Source: Brachyspira sp. CAG:484 (GTDB lineage Bacteria > Cyanobacteriota > Vampirovibrionia > Gastranaerophilales > Gastranaerophilaceae). Taken from it: a stretch of 44,627 nucleotides of DNA. Shown piece by piece: positions 7,856 through 15,436 of the stretch. The DNA is taken from contig HF989700.1 in NCBI GenBank assembly GCA_000431315.1, forward strand, positions 34,903 to 79,529, read 5' to 3'. The notes under the pieces were generated by a model. The model was not told the origin of the DNA. It ran no database searches and worked only from the letters and a program-made list of their open reading frames with translations. The first letter of the stretch is position 1. Every line of letters starts with the position of its first letter. The translations under genes were made by a program, and so were the position numbers.

Positions 7856-8845
7856 TTAATCTTCGTAATCTTCTGTTTTACTAGGTGCGTCTGTTGATTT
7901 AACGCTAAGTGAAGAGTATCTGTATTTACTTCCGTATGGATTGCTGAGGATAATTGATGAAGGCATATCTCCAGGCAGAAATTCTCCTCTGTCCTCAAGA
8001 GAATTATCGTCTTTAAGTGTGTAGCGTTTTACATCATTAGTTCTAATGTCATAGATATAGTATTCTACAGGTTTCCACTGGTCATCTCTGCCGTCAGCAG
8101 GTTTTCCTTCAATTCTCGGTTTTTCAAATGTAAGAGCAAGACTTCTGTCATTCACTTTAGAGAATTTAAGTCTATAGTATTCTTCATTTTTTCCGAGTAC
8201 AACACCGCCGGCATCTTCATCAAATGGTGTTTTGGTTATATTATATGTCATTACATTGATAGGAGAATCTTTACCGGAGAATACGGATTTATTAAATGAA
8301 CCATCTTTTTCATCGGTCCAGGCCATTTTTACAGGAATTTTTCCGTTTCCAGGGTTGATATTTAATACCTGGTAGAATTTTTTAATGATAGGTGCAACAG
8401 GTGAATCATATTCAGGTTTCATCCAGATTGTGTCGTGTTTTGTAATAATCTGGTTGATAGTATCATGAACAATTGAATCCCTGTATATTATACTATCTTT
8501 TCCTGGTATATAAACAGGAACTTCTATGGTATCATGTTGTATCTGATAAACTGTATCAGGATCCTGAATAATCGGAATATATTTTTCAACAGTATCAACC
8601 GGAACTTTAATTGTGAAATCGTGTTCAACATCTAATTTGTCACAACTTCCCATTCCGCCCAAAAGCATTGATGCTGCAAGTGCTCCTGTAGTTAAAGTAC
8701 CTGCTTTACGAAGGGTTTTGTCGCCATTATGATCTTTTTTACCTTCAAATTGAATGTTAGGGGTAGTCATATTATTGTTTTGGTTTTGACGGTTTGCCAA
8801 ATTCCTTGCCGGCATATAACTGCTATTTATAGAGTTTATTCGCAT
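7856..8845 (-). CDS. F-x-G-motif protein with membrane segment and DT/DS repeat spacer (unknown function)
   Basis: A 329-residue protein of unrecognised family. The N-terminal 48 residues are polar, with NIQFEGKK at 31-37, matching the F-x-G motif seen in 15788-17086 and 42982-44526. A hydrophobic stretch (about 49-66) ends in GGMGSC (C68), which resembles a lipobox although the preceding segment is too long for a normal signal. Residues about 75-140 contain repeated DT/DS-hydrophobic units (VDTV, PDTVY, HDTIEVPV, KDSIIY, RDSIVHDTI, HDTIW), a stalk-like spacer also known from Bacteroidetes surface proteins. The rest looks like a beta-rich domain. It has a strong GGAGG site 5 nt before ATG. 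Likely envelope-associated. Confidence 0.7.
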   Translation of the reverse strand: MRINSINSSYMPARNLANRQNQNNNMTTPNIQFEGKKDHNGDKTLRKAGTLTTGALAASMLLGGMGSCDKLDVEHDFTIKVPVDTVEKYIPIIQDPDTVYQIQHDTIEVPVYIPGKDSIIYRDSIVHDTINQIITKHDTIWMKPEYDSPVAPIIKKFYQVLNINPGNGKIPVKMAWTDEKDGSFNKSVFSGKDSPINVMTYNITKTPFDEDAGGVVLGKNEEYYRLKFSKVNDRSLALTFEKPRIEGKPADGRDDQWKPVEYYIYDIRTNDVKRYTLKDDNSLEDRGEFLPGDMPSSIILSNPYGSKYRYSSLSVKSTDAPSKTEDYED

Positions 8846-8880
8846 AGTGTCCTCCGATTAGTACTTTCCTGGTTAGATAA

Positions 8881-8933
8881 AAAAAGAACATGTTTTTTCT
8901 TGCTATTGAAAGCAGTATAAAAACATATTCTTT
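8881..8933 (-). terminator. recA terminator
   Basis: A 16-base arm AAAAGAACATGTTTTT (8881-8896) pairs with AAAAACATATTCTTTT (8918-8933) with one G-U/mismatch. On the minus strand it lies just after the recA stop and is followed by a T-rich tract. Confidence 0.7.
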
Positions 8934-8953
8934 TACAATTCTTAATAAGAAAC

Positions 8954-9976
8954 TTATTCTGCTAATTTTTCTCTTACTTTTGTTTCAATTTCACTTAATA
9001 AATCAGGATTTTCAGTTAAGAAATCTCTGGCTTTATCTCTGCCTTGACCGAGTTTTTCTTCATTATAGCTGAACCATGAACCCGCTTTCTTAACGATGTC
9101 TAAATTAACAGCTACGTCAAGAATATTACCGACTTTGCAAATACCTTTACCAAAGATAATATCAAATTCGGCAGTTCTGAAAGGCGGAGCCACTTTATTT
9201 TTCAGAACTCTTACTCTGACGTGGTTTCCAATGTCTTCACCATCACCCTTTACACCATCGGTACGTTTAATTTCTAAACGTACTGAAGCATAATATTTCA
9301 ATGCGTTACCGCCTGTAGTTGTTTCAGGGTTACCATACATAACACCTATTTTCATACGTAACTGGTTAATGAAAATAACTGTTGTATTAGTTTTTCCGAT
9401 AACGCCTGTAAGTTTTCTTAAAGCTTTACTCATCAATCTTGCCTGAAGTCCCATTTGCTGGTCTTCCATAGAACCTTCGATTTCGGCTTTAGGAACAAGT
9501 GCTGCAACAGAGTCAACAACAACAACATCAACAGCACCTGAGCGTACTAACTCTTCTGTAATATCAAGAGCTTGTTCTCCAGTGTCCGGTTGTGAAATCA
9601 AAAGGTCATCAACTTTAACGCCGAGATTTCTTGCGTATTCCGGATCAAGAGCGTGTTCTGCATCAACGAATGCAGCAATTCCGCCTCTTTTTTGGCATTC
9701 GGCAACAATATGCTGAGCAAGAGTTGTTTTACCTGAACTTTCAGGACCATAGATTTCGATAATACGACCGCGCGGAACTCCGCCGATACCAAGGGCTACG
9801 TCAAGAGCAAGCGCTCCTGTAGGAATAGCTTCCACATTAACAGAAACCTTATCCCCGAGTTTCATAATTGAGCCTTTACCAAAATCTTTTTCAATTTTTT
9901 CTATAGCAAGTTTGAGCGCCTTACTTCTTTCATCAGCGCTTGATGTTATTTCAGTTTCTTTTTCTTTAACCGCCAT
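8954..9976 (-). CDS. recA: Recombinase RecA
   Basis: A 340-residue DNA strand-exchange ATPase, central to homologous recombination and the SOS response. Walker A GPESSGKTT, Walker B VVVVDSVAALVP, the MAW motif GLQARLMSKALRKLTG, and the L2/DNA-binding region FINQLRMKIGVMYGNPETTTGGNALKYYAS (given here only as the span from Phe to Ser) are all standard. Full length, no intein. AAGGAATT precedes the ATG. No LexA-type site was recognised in the 88-base gap to the upstream gene. Confidence 0.97.
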   Translation of the reverse strand: MAVKEKETEITSSADERSKALKLAIEKIEKDFGKGSIMKLGDKVSVNVEAIPTGALALDVALGIGGVPRGRIIEIYGPESSGKTTLAQHIVAECQKRGGIAAFVDAEHALDPEYARNLGVKVDDLLISQPDTGEQALDITEELVRSGAVDVVVVDSVAALVPKAEIEGSMEDQQMGLQARLMSKALRKLTGVIGKTNTTVIFINQLRMKIGVMYGNPETTTGGNALKYYASVRLEIKRTDGVKGDGEDIGNHVRVRVLKNKVAPPFRTAEFDIIFGKGICKVGNILDVAVNLDIVKKAGSWFSYNEEKLGQGRDKARDFLTENPDLLSEIETKVREKLAE

Positions 9977-10064
9977 TATATCAATTCCTTATTTTTTATG
10001 TCTTGCTCATGCGTATTTAACGGCAATCGCGGGTTTGCTTGTCTTTTAACAGCCCGTTCACACA

Positions 10065-10562
10065 CTATTCCCAAACATGACGTTCTTTTTTCTTATATAA
10101 GCCAAGTCCGATATGTTTATAGCTGTTGAGGTCGTTTTTGAGCTGGTAAACTTCTTTGTTCAAATCAACAATTTTTTGTCTGAGAGTTTCATTATCAGTT
10201 TTGCATCTGATCAATTCAACAACAACTTCATCCATTCCTTCAAGTTTTTCATCGATAACTTTTGCGATTTTATCGCTTAACGTATTTTCCATTTGCTGTA
10301 ATGAAGCGAGAATGCTTCTCATAGCAGAAGGCTGTTTTTGTACCTGCGTAACCATAGGATTAGTAACACTCCTCTTCTGGGCTTGTACTCTTCTAAGATT
10401 TTTTACTTCATCATAAGAAAAGTAAGTTTGACCTTTGCTATTTTTTCTCGGCAAAATTGAAGCACGTTTACAAAGTTCAACGATTTCTTTGTTATCAGTG
10501 TTCAATATAGCTCTGACTTCTTGCGGAGATAAAGTCTTTTCTTTTAAAGCTTCTTTCAACAT
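10065..10562 (-). CDS. MerR-like winged helix protein with coiled coil
   Basis: A 165-residue protein. Residues 12-60 resemble a MerR-type or plasmid-style winged helix (SPQEVRAILNTDNKEIVELC, then YFSYDEVKNLRRVQ), with an adjacent Arg/Gln-rich linker. Residues 85-150 are predicted coiled coil (heptads through LQQMENTLSDKIAKVIDEKL and LRQKIVDLNKEVYQLKNDLN). It is likely a dimeric DNA-binding protein. The gene lies upstream of recA on the same strand with an 88-base gap, and may be co-transcribed. The only Shine-Dalgarno candidate is GAGGG about 10 nt before the ATG. Confidence 0.65.
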   Translation of the reverse strand: MLKEALKEKTLSPQEVRAILNTDNKEIVELCKRASILPRKNSKGQTYFSYDEVKNLRRVQAQKRSVTNPMVTQVQKQPSAMRSILASLQQMENTLSDKIAKVIDEKLEGMDEVVVELIRCKTDNETLRQKIVDLNKEVYQLKNDLNSYKHIGLGLYKKKERHVWE

Positions 10563-10668
10563 AATTTTACAGTTCCCTCAAAACTTCCCATTAATATTTT
10601 ATTTTAGTCGGGATAAAAAGACAAATTATTTACAAATGTTGTAACACTACTTAATAAAATATTTGTGA

Positions 10669-10674
10669 TAGAAT
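10669..10674 (+). promoter_or_regulatory. rnpB -10 box
   Basis: TAGAAT ends 6 nt before the first base of the P1 helix at 10681. The -35 is weak. Confidence 0.45.
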
Positions 10675-10680
10675 TCAATT

Positions 10681-11024
10681 AATAAAGCAGCCGGATAATC
10701 GCGCATGAAAATGTGAGGAAAGTCCGTGCATCCAAGGACAGGCCGCCGGAGAAACTCCGGGCAGCGTGAGCTGGCGGATAGGACCACAGAAAAAATACTG
10801 CTAACGGCTTTTATAAAGTACGAGCGATGGTGCAACGGTGAGGTAAGAGCATCACCGGCGGTATTGAGAAATACCGGCCAGGCAACCCCCGGCAGGATGC
10901 AAGATTGAATTGAAGGTTTAAAGGCTGTCCGCCTACTTCTAAAAAATCGCTTGAGATTGGGAGTAATCCTGATACCAGACAGATGATTATCTAAAACAGA
11001 ACACGGCTTACGGGCTGCTTTATT
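10681..11024 (+). ncRNA. rnpB: RNase P RNA (class A)
   Basis: Catalytic RNA for tRNA 5' maturation. The ends are set by the perfect P1 helix AATAAAGCAGCC (10681-10692) / GGCTGCTTTATT (11013-11024). Conserved core elements are visible in order: GAGGAAAGTCC near 10715, ACAGAAA near 10785, GATGGTGCAACGGTGAGGTA near 10825, AGTAATCCTGATACCAGACA near 10962 and ACAGAACACGGCTTAC near 10996. The length, about 344 nt, fits bacterial class A. No protein gene in this span is credible. The first clear terminator is at 11290, after the non-coding element that follows. Confidence 0.95.
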
Positions 11025-11035
11025 TTTATAGTGTA

Positions 11036-11280
11036 CGAGAAATTTCCGCGATAAGGAACGATACAAAGCGAAACAACGAGGAACGAGTTGATTGAGCTTG
11101 TATGTGCCGGCGTAGCCGGTAGCTGAGCGGAAATTTTGAGTAGCGTTTGAAAAGCGGATTGCGAGCAAAGGGCGAACAGGCTTGCGTAAGTGCAAGACTG
11201 TGCAGACCCGCAAAACGCGAGCAACCAAGCAGGTGAGCCTTGCATGGCGGCGTTGGGCCGGCGGAGTAGGCGACACTAGA
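11036..11280 (+). repeat. Structured non-coding element B, relative of the element at 2791-2893
   Basis: About 245 bases between rnpB and the DGR, with no credible ORF and a composition richer in G and C than its neighbours. A perfect 10-bp inverted repeat, AAATTTCCGC (11040-11049) and GCGGAAATTT (11127-11136), encloses the first part. Inside are CCGGC-GTA-GCCGG, and further on CTTGC-N6-GCAAG. The exact decamer GCGATAAGGA (11048-11057) and 9-mer GAGTAGCGT (11138-11146) recur in the 2.8-kb element in the same order. It may be transcribed by read-through from rnpB and end at the 11290 terminator. Function unknown. Confidence 0.5.
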
Positions 11281-11286
11281 TTATAG

Positions 11287-11316
11287 AAAGACTAGCCGCA
11301 TGGCTAGTCTTTTTTG
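11287..11316 (+). terminator. Terminator after rnpB and element B
   Basis: Perfect stem AAAGACTAGCC / GGCTAGTCTTT with loop GCAT and a run of T. Confidence 0.95.
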
Positions 11317-11339
11317 GATAAATAAAGTATAAAAAATGT

Positions 11340-11345
11340 TATAAT
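11340..11345 (+). promoter_or_regulatory. -10 box of the reverse transcriptase gene
   Basis: TATAAT 13 bases before the ATG, which predicts a leader of only about 7 nt containing GGGG. Confidence 0.5.
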
Positions 11346-11358
11346 ATTCCTTTGGGGA

Positions 11359-12486
11359 ATGGAAAAGGGAATAAGTTTAGAAAAACTGGTAACAGCTTAT
11401 CTGGATTGCCGCAGAAGAAAGCGGAATACGGAAACCGCTCTTGAGTTTGAATTTGCACTGGAAGAAAATCTGGTGAAACTTTATGATGATTTAATCAGCG
11501 GTAATTATGAAATCAGTGAGAGTATATGTTTTATAGTTTTGTATCCGAAACCGCGTGAGGTTTGGGCTGCTTGTTTCAGGGACAGGGTTGTCCATCATCT
11601 TATTTATAATGAAATAAGTAAAAGATTTTATAACAGATTTATTAAAGATACATATAGCTGTATTCCGGAGAGAGGAACAACAAATGCTGTTAAAACTTTA
11701 AAAAGATATGTGAGAGCTGTTACGAATGATTATACTGAAACTGCATATTATCTCAAAGCCGATTTGAAGAATTTTTTTGTAAGCATAGATAAAAATATTC
11801 TTTATGCAGAAATAAAGAAGCTGGTTCCTGAAGATTGGTTGTTAAAGCTTATAAAACAGGTAATATTTCACGACTGCAAGACAAAAGTTGAAATAAAATC
11901 ATCAAAATGGAAATTTGATCTTTTGCCAACATATAAGAGCCTGTGGTATACACCTGATGAAAAAGGGCTGCCAATAGGTAATCTAACAAGCCAGTTTTTC
12001 AGTAATGTTTATTTGAATGTGCTGGATCAGTATGTTAAACATCATTGGAAATGCAAATATTATTGCAGGTATGTGGATGATTTTATAATTTTGGATAAAG
12101 ATCCGCAAAAGCTTAATGAGATTCATAAAGACCTGACACGTTTTTTAAAAGAGCGTCTTGCTCTGGATTTGCACCAGAACAAAAAATCCGTAAATAAAAT
12201 TGAGCGAGGAATAGATTTTGTAGGATTTGTTGCAAAGCCATACAGGACAATTCTGCGCCAAAAAACTTTGAAGAGAATATTCAAGATGATAAGAGAACAG
12301 AAAAAGAATCCGTTATGGTATACTCCTGAAGAGCTGCAAAAGTTTGCAGCATCAATAAACAGCTACCTTGGAATTCTCAGGAATACAAACGGGTACAGGT
12401 TAAGGCAGATTATTTGTCTGCAATGTATAAATTTATTCATTTCCTGTGATGAAAAGTTTACAAAATTAAAAATTAATGTGAAATGA
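11359..12486 (+). CDS. Diversity-generating retroelement-type reverse transcriptase
   Basis: A 375-residue RNA-directed DNA polymerase. RT motifs: RDRVVHHLIYN (74-84), catalytic Asp in LKADLKNFFVSID (D135), the motif-4 text GLPIGNLTSQ (203-212), and the YVDD box (238-241). SQ at the end of motif 4 in place of the QG...SP of retron and group II intron enzymes is the DGR hallmark. No maturase, endonuclease or extra domain is present, so it is not a group II intron. In DGRs the enzyme makes a mutagenised cDNA of a template repeat, with random bases opposite adenines, that replaces the variable repeat of a target. The target follows 79 nt downstream. No accessory (Avd-like) gene and no template repeat are seen nearby. 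Confidence 0.88.
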   Translation: MEKGISLEKLVTAYLDCRRRKRNTETALEFEFALEENLVKLYDDLISGNYEISESICFIVLYPKPREVWAACFRDRVVHHLIYNEISKRFYNRFIKDTYSCIPERGTTNAVKTLKRYVRAVTNDYTETAYYLKADLKNFFVSIDKNILYAEIKKLVPEDWLLKLIKQVIFHDCKTKVEIKSSKWKFDLLPTYKSLWYTPDEKGLPIGNLTSQFFSNVYLNVLDQYVKHHWKCKYYCRYVDDFIILDKDPQKLNEIHKDLTRFLKERLALDLHQNKKSVNKIERGIDFVGFVAKPYRTILRQKTLKRIFKMIREQKKNPLWYTPEELQKFAASINSYLGILRNTNGYRLRQIICLQCINLFISCDEKFTKLKINVK

Positions 12487-12565
12487 GGATTGAAAAATGA
12501 AAAAGTAAGTTTATAATAAAAAATGAAGTTAAGTATAGTATGTATAAATGAAAGGATGTAGACGT

Positions 12566-13727
12566 ATGCAAAAACCACTAATAGTAAGGATTTCGGGGGG
12601 GGGGGGCATCTAATTTAAGCTGTGGTGCCAGAATTAGGTCTGGTGGAACTTTCCTCCGCAAAAATTTCCTTGAAAAGAAAGGCTTTACTTTAGCTGAGGT
12701 ATTAATAGCTTTAGGCATCATAGGCGTAGTGTCCGCCCTAACGCTTCCAACGTTAAACGCAGCAATAAGTAAAAAGGTACGCGCAGAACAGATACGAACA
12801 GTGAAGTATAAGTTTACGAAAGCGACGGAGAAGATGGCAGCACAGGGTCTTATAGGACCATACGACAGTACAGCATCATTTGTAGCAGAACTTCAAAAGC
12901 ATTTAAAGATAGCGAAAGTATGTACCTCTTCGAATCTTCGGGACTGCTGGCCATATGACACAGTAACACTTTTAGACGGAAAAGAGTGGGAAATATCTAA
13001 AACGCAAACAGGAAAACATTTAAAAATGCAGAACAGCGACACAGCAGACTATAGCAGCCCTAATGTAGGTATAATAACCGGCGACGGAACTCCGATGATA
13101 CTATCTTATAATACAAAATGCGAAGCCCTGGACCCTGTAAAAAGCTATACGTGGAGTACAGAGGATAACAAACCGGTATCCAATGCGACAGCAAGCTGTG
13201 TAGCGGCAGTATTTGAAATAAACGGAAGTAAAAAACCAAACAAACAGAATGATGACGTAGCGTTGTTTAATGCGAATGGTTTGGGGAGCAGCTGTGCAAT
13301 AGAAATAGATGGTAAATGTTTTGGCTCTGTATTCTCACCAACGCCGTTAACATATGACGAATGTATGGCACAAAAAGGCGAATTGGGAATAGAAAACTGT
13401 TACCTTAACTATGATTATTGGGCGGGCGCAGTAAAACAGTGCGACGTAGTAAATAACATGCCAACTATGTCTGACCTCGGGAAGCTTGCAAGTGCAATAT
13501 ACAAAGGCAACCCGAGTGTAGGGGCAAAACAGGATGTGGAGAACCTGACTTACATAGCGGGCACAGCAACCTCTTTAGGCCTTCCAGAACCCTACTTCCA
13601 CTTGTGGTCTGGTGAGGAGAACAATAGCGACGACGCATACTACCGGGGCTTCTACTCCCCGAACACGTACTGGGGCTACGGCGACCGCCACAACAGTGCC
13701 ATTCAGGCGGTGTGTTTGGTTGACTAA
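12566..13727 (+). CDS. DGR target: pilin-like protein, out of frame at a G12 run (possibly phase variable)
   Basis: From the ATG at 12566, which has AAAGGA 9 nt before it, translation meets a TAA at 12611 after 15 codons because of a run of twelve G (12595-12606). With eleven G (or any change of -1/+2) the ATG joins a 386-residue frame that ends at 13727. That frame has the prepilin motif KKG-FTLAEVLIALGIIGVV, so a secreted pilin-like N terminus; a GTG at 12729 is inside this motif and cannot be the real start. There is no ATG, GTG or TTG between the G run and the motif. The C terminus (from about HLWSGEENN to AVCLVD) is the DGR variable region with a likely C-type-lectin fold. Codon use (many ATA, ACG, GCG) differs from neighbours, suggesting acquisition. 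A sequencing or assembly error in the G run is the alternative. Confidence 0.85.
12595..12606 (+). repeat. G12 homopolymer in the DGR target
   Basis: Twelve consecutive G about 10 codons after the ATG. Such tracts slip during replication and switch genes on and off in other bacteria. As read here the gene is OFF. It is the only G or C run of this length in the window. Confidence 0.85.
13600..13727 (+). other. DGR variable repeat (VR), approximate bounds
   Basis: From about 13624 the codons are mostly NNC: AAC, AGC, GAC, GAC, TAC, TAC, GGC, TTC, TAC, TCC, AAC, TAC, GGC, TAC, GGC, GAC, CGC, CAC, AAC. This is what results when AAC codons of a template are mutagenised at both adenines. The rest of the gene prefers A/T third positions. 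The last invariant-looking part (GCC ATT CAG GCG GTG TGT) would hold the initiation-of-mutagenic-homing site. The exact left limit cannot be set without the template. Confidence 0.75.
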
Positions 13728-13749
13728 TTCAACTGTTCAACTATGAGGA

Positions 13750-13772
13750 AGCCGGAAAATACTTTTCTGGCT
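13750..13772 (+). other. Hairpin/cruciform just downstream of the VR
   Basis: AGCCGGAAAA and TTTTCTGGCT form a 10-bp stem (one G-T) with a 3-nt loop, 22 bases after the target stop. In studied DGRs a cruciform downstream of the VR aids target recognition; the same role here is inference. Confidence 0.45.
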
Positions 13773-13787
13773 GGTTAAATATGTAAC

Positions 13788-13816
13788 AAAAAGGCGGAAT
13801 TGTTTCCGCCTTTTTT
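13788..13816. terminator. Bidirectional terminator between the DGR target and the TrmB gene
   Basis: Perfect 12-bp stem AAAAAGGCGGAA / TTCCGCCTTTTT with a 4-nt loop, T-runs on both strands. It serves the DGR target (+) and the TrmB-family gene (-). Confidence 0.9.
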
Positions 13817-14633
13817 AGTGTATTTTGTAAAATCCGTTTCCACCCAGAACTTTGTCTTTCAGCTTTTTCATTCCTTTGCCGTAGAAGTATTTCAACTGTT
13901 CCGGGAACTGCTCTTCTATATCTATCAAATACATGTCATGAACTATAAATTCTTTTATCAAAAATACAATATCTTCATTCTTTGTCCAGATGATATGACT
14001 GTTATCGCCTTTGTTTGTCTGAGTTTTCCCAAAAATTCCCTCGGTATTGTCTGCTGCAAGAAAGATCATTTTCCCGCCCAATGAATACTCAATCTCACGC
14101 CCGCCCGCATGACAGAATACTGTTCCAAAGTTACAACTGAAATTGTCATAGCCCACAATCTTTATATCAAGACCCCGGTTATAGGCGTCAAATAAGTAGT
14201 TCTCAAAGTATTTGAAATCCTGTGACCACACTTCTATAAAAATTTCTTTTGATGCACTTTTTATTATTTCTATAATTTTTGAGTGTATTGCATTTGTTCC
14301 GCTTACGGTTAATATAGGTTCCGTATAATCGTCTTTTACATTTGGCAGCTTCTTTTCCAGGAAGTCAAGTGTGGATGTAATTTTTCTTTTATATCTTTTT
14401 GTTAATTCTTTCGGTTTTATAGGCGAATATGTTACCGGCTTGGTGTTTGAACCTGTAACAATGTTTGCAAGTTCAAGAGCTTTTAATGTATCATAAGCTC
14501 TCGATTGCGGAATATTTGCAAGTTTGCTAACTTCATAACCGGTTGCAGGATATTTTTTTAGAAGCGCAAGGTATACTTTAGCTTCATATCCGTTAAGACC
14601 TATTTCTTTGAGGCTTTCAATAATTTCATCCAT
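13815..14633 (-). CDS. TrmB-family transcriptional regulator
   Basis: A 272-residue protein. Residues 1-70 are the TrmB winged helix (IGLNGYEAKVYLALLKKYPA, then GYEVSKLANIPQSRAYDTLK). Residues 105 onward form the TrmB C-terminal ligand/PLD-like domain (SASKEIFIEVWSQDFKYFEN). Members of this family sense sugars or other metabolites in archaea and bacteria; the ligand here is unknown. It has a good promoter (TTGCAC, 17 bp, TAAAAT) with the -10 exactly 6 nt before the ATG. It converges with the DGR target; regulation of the DGR is not shown. Confidence 0.85.
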   Translation of the reverse strand: MDEIIESLKEIGLNGYEAKVYLALLKKYPATGYEVSKLANIPQSRAYDTLKALELANIVTGSNTKPVTYSPIKPKELTKRYKRKITSTLDFLEKKLPNVKDDYTEPILTVSGTNAIHSKIIEIIKSASKEIFIEVWSQDFKYFENYLFDAYNRGLDIKIVGYDNFSCNFGTVFCHAGGREIEYSLGGKMIFLAADNTEGIFGKTQTNKGDNSHIIWTKNEDIVFLIKEFIVHDMYLIDIEEQFPEQLKYFYGKGMKKLKDKVLGGNGFYKIH

Positions 14634-14668
14634 AGTTTGATTTTAGCAGATTTTCAACCCCTGTGCAA
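14634..14668 (-). promoter_or_regulatory. Promoter of the TrmB-family gene (putative leaderless start)
   Basis: Minus strand TTGCAC (14668-14663), 17 bp, TAAAAT (14645-14640), 6 nt, ATG. No Shine-Dalgarno. Confidence 0.7.
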
Positions 14669-14670
14669 TA

Positions 14671-14700
14671 AAAAAGGCTAACTTTTTAGTTAACCTTTTT
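14671..14700 (-). terminator. Terminator of the secreted Lys-rich protein gene
   Basis: A 13-bp stem AAAAAGGTTAACT / AGTTAGCCTTTTT with one mismatch and loop AAAA. The stop codon (14699-14701) lies in its stem. Confidence 0.75.
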
Positions 14701-15331
14701 ATTTATTCTTTTTCATTTTGTTTATCATTTTATGCCAAAAACAATTTTTAGCATGCTGTTCCTGTTTGTATTCCGGCTGAAGTATTTTTTCTCCGAACGG
14801 ACGTAAATCTGATGGTTTTCTGCCCTTTTCCTGAATTTTGCGATATTTTTTCAGGTCATCTTTTTTCAGCTTTCTTATCATACTGTATTTTGTGCGTTGA
14901 TCATGTGTCAGAATTTTATAAAGTTCTTTATCATATTTTTCTGAAATTGTTTGTATATTTTTTCGTGCACAGTTTAAGGCTTTTTCCTGCTGTCTGATTG
15001 TTTTTTTGCTTGCACATCTTTTTTTCAAATCTTTTAGTTTTTTGTCTTCAATACATAATTTTTCAAGTGCCGGCTCAAGTTCTGCATAACGCTTTTTCTC
15101 TATTTCGTTTTTGCACTTTACCTGTTCCTGTGTAAGGTTTAGTGCATTATACAGAATTTCTCTTTGTTTTTTTATTCTTATAAGAAGCTGGTAAGAATAG
15201 TTATAATTCTGTGTTGTGCCTACTTCGTATTGTCTGGTATCGCTTCCGTTGCAGCCTTCAGGGTATTCTGCAAATGCGGTCTGCGAAGTTAATATTGCGC
15301 ACAACCCCAATAATATTAAACTTCTTTTCAT
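14699..15331 (-). CDS. Secreted Lys-rich helical protein (Spy/CpxP-like?)
   Basis: A 210-residue protein with a Sec signal peptide (MKRSLILLGLCAILTSQTAFA). The mature part is strongly basic and helical, with LTQEQVKCKNEIEKKRYAEL and LTHDQRTKYSMIRKLKK resembling the LTxxQ motifs of periplasmic chaperones of the Spy/CpxP type, but longer and with several Cys (C at the start of mature CNGSDTRQYE and later). The relationship is tentative. AAGGAGAG precedes the ATG. It is divergent from mrnC across a 105-base gap that holds the palindrome TGTTG-N6-CAACA (15392-15407). Confidence 0.65.
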   Translation of the reverse strand: MKRSLILLGLCAILTSQTAFAEYPEGCNGSDTRQYEVGTTQNYNYSYQLLIRIKKQREILYNALNLTQEQVKCKNEIEKKRYAELEPALEKLCIEDKKLKDLKKRCASKKTIRQQEKALNCARKNIQTISEKYDKELYKILTHDQRTKYSMIRKLKKDDLKKYRKIQEKGRKPSDLRPFGEKILQPEYKQEQHAKNCFWHKMINKMKKNK

Positions 15332-15436
15332 AAACTCTCCTTATAAAAATAAAATTCCGGTTGGTTTCGTGAACCTATTGTTACATAAATGTGTTGTAAA
15401 TGCAACATACATCTGTTTTCATGTTACATTTGAGTT

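Noticed and set aside
10647..11276. Long open frames on the minus strand (about 209 codons) and other frames over 10.65-11.28 kb
   Set aside because: They lie over rnpB and the non-coding element. Their translations are Arg/Leu/Cys-rich without motifs, and the RNA identity of the region is secure.
11036..11280. Element B as the DGR template repeat
   Set aside because: Compared by eye with the VR and its reverse complement, it has no matching C/G/T framework or A-substituted codons.
11359..12486. Group II intron or retron as the source of the reverse transcriptase
   Set aside because: No maturase or endonuclease domain, no intron domain V-like hairpin nearby, no retron msr/msd, and motif 4 is GLPIGNLTSQ, the DGR form.
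12729..13727. The DGR target starting at the GTG 12729
   Set aside because: This codon is inside the prepilin hydrophobic motif, so the protein would lack its secretion signal, and no ribosome site precedes it.
14699..15331. Firm assignment as Spy/CpxP
   Set aside because: Only two LTxxQ-like motifs, while length, basic composition and Cys content differ from the family, so it is kept as a tentative likeness.
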